A stretch of DNA of 64,000 bases from Aminobacter anthyllidis (lineage in GTDB: Bacteria > Pseudomonadota > Alphaproteobacteria > Rhizobiales > Rhizobiaceae): positions 62,001 through 126,000 of the forward strand of contig NZ_JAFLWW010000007.1 in the NCBI RefSeq assembly GCF_018555685.1, read 5' to 3'. This document shows, in pieces, positions 60,940-64,000 of this stretch. Position 1 is the first letter of the stretch, and each line of letters opens with the position of its first letter. The notes beneath the pieces are model-generated. The model saw only the letters and a list, made by a program, of their open reading frames with translations, was not told the origin of the DNA and did no database searches. Position numbers and translations under genes: made by a program.

Positions 60940-62247
60940 TTACAGAAGACCCTTTGCCGAAAACGGGGCGTCGGACAATCCCAAGATCTGAGCAATGGTT
61001 GGCGTGAACTCTTCAGCGGAGCCCCAGGCAATATTGCAAGGTTGCATTCCAGGGATGCTCAACAGGCATATCCGATCGTCCTCCGCGCTGCCCGGTCGAA
61101 AACCGTGGGTGGACAAGTATCGAGGCCTGCCCGTCGGGCCGGCTTCTTGCGTGTCTCCAACGGTCTCCTCGAAGGAGTGTCCAGGAGGTGCGACATAGGT
61201 CGCTATGCAATCGCGTTCATTTACCGGAACATGGTCGCTCGACCACGGCTCCACTTGGAAGCGCGCCAACAGTCCGTCTGCGATTCTGCGGTCATGAGCT
61301 CCGTCAACCAGGACATGGAGCGTCGCTCCTTCACTTTCCCAAAGCAAGTCAGGGATGATCGCATCCGGATAAATGGTTGTGTGGACGGCGCTATGTCCAT
61401 GGTCACTTGCGACTACGATCGCGTAATCGTCTTCCCGCCCGACTCGCCTCAGTCCTTCGATGAGAGCGCCAATCATCATGTCGGCCGCGGCGATAGACCA
61501 ATGTGCCGCCTCGCTTTCGTATCCGAACTGATGCTGAATCGAATCCGTCATGTCGATCTCGGTCAAAATGAGATCAGGCGGGTTCTCCGAGCAAGCCAGC
61601 GCTCCTGCAGCCCCGATCATGAGATGATCCGCGGCCAGGCCCGCAACGAGAGCAGTGCTCGCAACGGTGTCACTACTGGACGGGAAGCCGAAGAGATCGA
61701 ACACGCCGGCGGCTCGCAACCGCCCATTTGGATCTTTGATCATGCGCGAGCGAGCGATGCGGTTTTCGGGCAGGCTCTTAAATGACCGGCTTCCCTGGAG
61801 AAACCCTCGTTCCCACCAGGCCGGCACGAAGACATCGCAATCGGCTGGGTCGATCAACCCAGCGCCGATGGACGCGACATCAAGCCCGCTATTTTTGGCA
61901 AGCTTTGCAATGGTCGGAACCCGCAGATCAGACGCGTCGGCGCAGACAAACGAGCCATCTCGCACAATGTGGTTTCCGTAGATCCCGTTCGCTTGAGGCG
62001 CCGCGCCGGTTAGCATGCTTGCGCGCCCCGGCATCGACGTTCCCGGCACCGTTGAGCGCAGGCGAGTGATGGAAAGACCGTCTCCTGCCAAACGAAGAAG
62101 CGTCGGCAACCGATGTTTGTGCTTTTCGAAATAGTCCGCGCTTACGCCGTCCATGAGGATCAGAATCGCTTTCGTAGGAGCGCGCGGCTTTATCGAGGCA
62201 GGCGTCTGAAAACGAGCGGTAGGCTTGGATGGATTGGTGTGGGTCAT
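60940..62247 (-). CDS. Alkaline-phosphatase-superfamily hydrolase (phosphodiesterase/phosphonatase-like)
   Basis: 435 residues. Metal ligands are visible: Asp in LILMDGVSADYF, nucleophile Thr/Ser in VPGTSMPGRASMLTG, EIDMTDSIQHQFG, VASDHGHSAV and LSTHGFRPGSAED. This is the type I phosphodiesterase/nucleotide pyrophosphatase/phosphonoacetate hydrolase fold. No signal peptide, so it should act in the cytoplasm. GAGGTG precedes the start. It lies convergent to asnB and divergent from the last gene. It may cleave a CMP-phosphonate or a phosphonate diester. Confidence 0.88.
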   Translation of the reverse strand: MTHTNPSKPTARFQTPASIKPRAPTKAILILMDGVSADYFEKHKHRLPTLLRLAGDGLSITRLRSTVPGTSMPGRASMLTGAAPQANGIYGNHIVRDGSFVCADASDLRVPTIAKLAKNSGLDVASIGAGLIDPADCDVFVPAWWERGFLQGSRSFKSLPENRIARSRMIKDPNGRLRAAGVFDLFGFPSSSDTVASTALVAGLAADHLMIGAAGALACSENPPDLILTEIDMTDSIQHQFGYESEAAHWSIAAADMMIGALIEGLRRVGREDDYAIVVASDHGHSAVHTTIYPDAIIPDLLWESEGATLHVLVDGAHDRRIADGLLARFQVEPWSSDHVPVNERDCIATYVAPPGHSFEETVGDTQEAGPTGRPRYLSTHGFRPGSAEDDRICLLSIPGMQPCNIAWGSAEEFTPTIAQILGLSDAPFSAKGLL

Positions 62248-62413
62248 ATTGCACCTCGAAGAGACCGATCGAAACCGAAGTCCCCTATAGGCTTCGGATG
62301 ACGCCGATATGAACGCATCACGGGATACTTCGAGCGCCCGTAAGTCGTTTTGATTTTGGGAATGGGCGCTTCTACGCGCGCTTTTTGCTTCCTTCAGAAG
62401 AAAGGAGTCCGAG

Positions 62414-64000
62414 GTGGCCGATACGACCCGTGCTATTTTTATCCTCGATTTCGCAGGGCCAAAAATACATCTGTGGAGTGGCAGCTACGATGCACCGTTG
62501 GTTCCTATCAACGGTCAGCCGCTCTTGGACCGTCTCGTCAACGCCTGTGTCGAAAACGGCATTGAAGATGTCACCGTCGTTGAAAACTTGAGCAGCGGCA
62601 CATTCGATGGGTTCCGCCTGCAGGACAGTACAAATACGCTTTCGTGGCACGACGCGCATGACGGCGATCTCATTGAGAAGTTCCGCCAACATGATGGCGA
62701 TACCCTCCTGATATGGGGAACGCCGCTTTTCGACAGTGAGGTTCTTGACGGTATCGATGTCAACAAAGGTTTGCGCGGCTCCGCTTGGCGGCCCGACGCG
62801 CCGACCGGGATTTATCGATTGAGTGCTGATGTTCTACGCAATCTTCTGGCCGAAAGCCGCGCCGCGGCATCTCTGCATCAGGCCTTGAGCACGTTGGTCG
62901 CGGGCCTGTCCCAGCTGGACGGAGCGTTGCCTGACAATGTGCTGAATGTTGGCTCCAAGCTGCTCGATATTTGCGACGGTGTCGACGCATCCATCGCGGA
63001 ATTTCGGTGTGACAAGGAGAACGTGCTGCGGCGTCTGGAAACGAGCGTCGGAGGTTATTGGCGCAAGCCAATCGCCGAGCACATGCTTCTTTGCAATACC
63101 CGCTTCCCTCCCAAGACTTTTTACGATCGGCTGGCGGCGAGGCTCGAAGGCGTGTTGACATGCTATCCTTCTCAGCAGATCGATATCGCTTCAGTTGTTG
63201 GCACGATGACCTCGCAGCAGCCGGACTTTATTGCAGTCGGAAACGGGGTGACCGATCTCATCCAGGCGCTCTATTCAACGCTGAACCCCACAATCGCGAT
63301 TCCCGTGCCGACGTTCGCCGGCTTTCAAACACCACTCGATGACGAACAAAAGAACAACTTCGTCCTCACCCCGCCCTATTTCGATCTCGACGTTCGAGCT
63401 TTCCTGGAATTCGTACTGGCGACAGGCGCGGATACGGCAATCGTTGTAAATCCAAACAATCCGACCGGTCGACTTGTTGATCATGCTGACGTGGCATGGC
63501 TGGCGGAGGCCCTAGGATCTCGAGGGCGGCGGCTGATCGTGGATGAATCGTTCATTGATTTCCCCGCTGATGGCCGATCAAACAGCGTTGAGACTCTGGT
63601 GCCGTCCTGTGCCAATTTGATCGTGGTGAAGAGCCTTGGAAAGGTCTTCGGACTTGGAGGAATCCGGCTCGCCTACCTCATGGCTGGCGATCCCGCGCTC
63701 GTTGCCGCTGTGCGCCGGAAACTGCCGCTGTGGAACATTAACGGTATTGCGGAATACACACTGTTCCTGCTTCCCGAATTCGCAGAGGAACTGGAACACA
63801 GTCTAGAGATGTTGCGAGAAGATAGAGAGCTGTTCATCGAGGAGCTGCGGACGGTACCGGGCCTCGACGTCGTACCTTCGCAAACGAATTTCATCTTGTG
63901 CCGGCTGCCTGAAAATTCGGTATCCGCTGCCGAGCTCAAGCGCCGCCTCGTTCTGTTCGAATCCGTCCTCGTAAGAGAATGCGGCTATCAAGCCATGAAC
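62414..64000 (+). CDS. Nucleotidyltransferase-like/PLP-enzyme fusion (runs off window)
   Basis: At least 529 codons from a GTG with GGAG upstream, open at the window edge. The N-terminal ~190 residues resemble a sugar-nucleotidyltransferase (PLVPINGQPLLDRLV, GIEDVTVVE), but the nucleotide loop GxGxRL is absent. A linker (GGYWRKPIAEHMLLCN) leads to a class I/II PLP domain of HisC/CobD type: IVVNPNNPTGRLV, IVDESFIDF, PLP lysine in VKSLGKVFGLGGIRLAY. FrbH in the FR-900098 pathway is a comparable nucleotidyltransferase-decarboxylase fusion. It could decarboxylate or transaminate a phosphonate amino acid. The divergent hydrolase gene starts 166 bp away. Confidence 0.85.
   Translation, partial: MADTTRAIFILDFAGPKIHLWSGSYDAPLVPINGQPLLDRLVNACVENGIEDVTVVENLSSGTFDGFRLQDSTNTLSWHDAHDGDLIEKFRQHDGDTLLIWGTPLFDSEVLDGIDVNKGLRGSAWRPDAPTGIYRLSADVLRNLLAESRAAASLHQALSTLVAGLSQLDGALPDNVLNVGSKLLDICDGVDASIAEFRCDKENVLRRLETSVGGYWRKPIAEHMLLCNTRFPPKTFYDRLAARLEGVLTCYPSQQIDIASVVGTMTSQQPDFIAVGNGVTDLIQALYSTLNPTIAIPVPTFAGFQTPLDDEQKNNFVLTPPYFDLDVRAFLEFVLATGADTAIVVNPNNPTGRLVDHADVAWLAEALGSRGRRLIVDESFIDFPADGRSNSVETLVPSCANLIVVKSLGKVFGLGGIRLAYLMAGDPALVAAVRRKLPLWNINGIAEYTLFLLPEFAEELEHSLEMLREDRELFIEELRTVPGLDVVPSQTNFILCRLPENSVSAAELKRRLVLFESVLVRECGYQAMN

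Noticed and set aside
62250..62413. Search for a sigma-54 promoter between the divergent hydrolase and fusion genes
   Set aside because: GG-rich stretches occur, but none has GC at the required ten-base spacing, so NifA control of these two genes is not claimed.

Overview
The window reads as part of an integrated symbiosis island of a Mesorhizobium (M. loti / M. japonicum type). The signs are two nod boxes, the Nod-factor fucosylation genes nodZ-noeL-nolK, two nifA genes, rpoN2, the fixABCX and nifS/W/B/Z/Q genes, dctABD, and the bioBFDAZ-panD and nadABC vitamin operons that are known from the M. loti R7A island. No tRNA, integrase or CRISPR array is visible.

Layout. 0-0.9 kb: groESL with a CIRCE element. 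1.1-1.8 kb: a nod box overlapping a NifA-type site, upstream of a 63-residue ORF. 2.2-7.7 kb: bioBFDAZ-panD. 8.2-12.6 kb: nadABC with the regulator gene nadQ and its operator. 13.2-16.6 kb: nifA, a coupled small ORF and a LacI-type gene that fits fixV. 16.9-21.9 kb: dctA diverging from dctBD, with sigma-54 and DctD sites between. 21.9-25 kb: a scrambled patch with IS481-type remnants, a metK fragment and an FAD oxidoreductase. 25-28.6 kb: nod box, nodZ, noeL, nolK. 28.6-29.7 kb: no gene recognised. 29.7-40.9 kb: on the minus strand, nifS-nifW, fixABCX-nifA and nifB-fdxN-nifZ-fixU-SIR2-like, with three NifA/sigma-54 promoters and a decayed iscN-like gene ahead of nifS. 41-45 kb: an ABC exporter and DUF683-fdxB-nifQ. 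45-47.1 kb: prxS-rpoN2. 47.9-53.9 kb: a P450 / ferredoxin / SnoaL / double-SDR / luciferase-like monooxygenase cluster resembling y4vGHIJ of pNGR234a. 54.2-64 kb: a phosphonate biosynthesis locus.

The most interesting part is the last 10 kb. A phosphoenolpyruvate mutase gene is followed by an aminotransferase, a nucleotidyltransferase, a CDP-alcohol phosphatidyltransferase-like membrane enzyme, a SAM methyltransferase and an asparagine synthetase-like enzyme. Next come an alkaline-phosphatase-superfamily hydrolase on the other strand and a nucleotidyltransferase-like/PLP fusion that runs off the window. A good -24/-12 promoter and near-consensus NifA sites precede the mutase gene. I infer that the locus makes a CMP-activated aminophosphonate and attaches it to a lipid or other alcohol, and that this happens in nitrogen-fixing bacteroids. 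No phosphonopyruvate decarboxylase is visible.

Regulation as inferred: the LacI-type regulator (FixV) acts on the adjacent nifA; NifA with RpoN2 then drives fixABCX, nifS, nifB, the ABC exporter, nifQ, prxS-rpoN2, the P450 cluster and probably the phosphonate cluster. Several NifA promoter-leader segments look like copies of one another, and remnants of nifQ, iscN and metK record rearrangement. All sites and homologies were judged by eye, with no database search.
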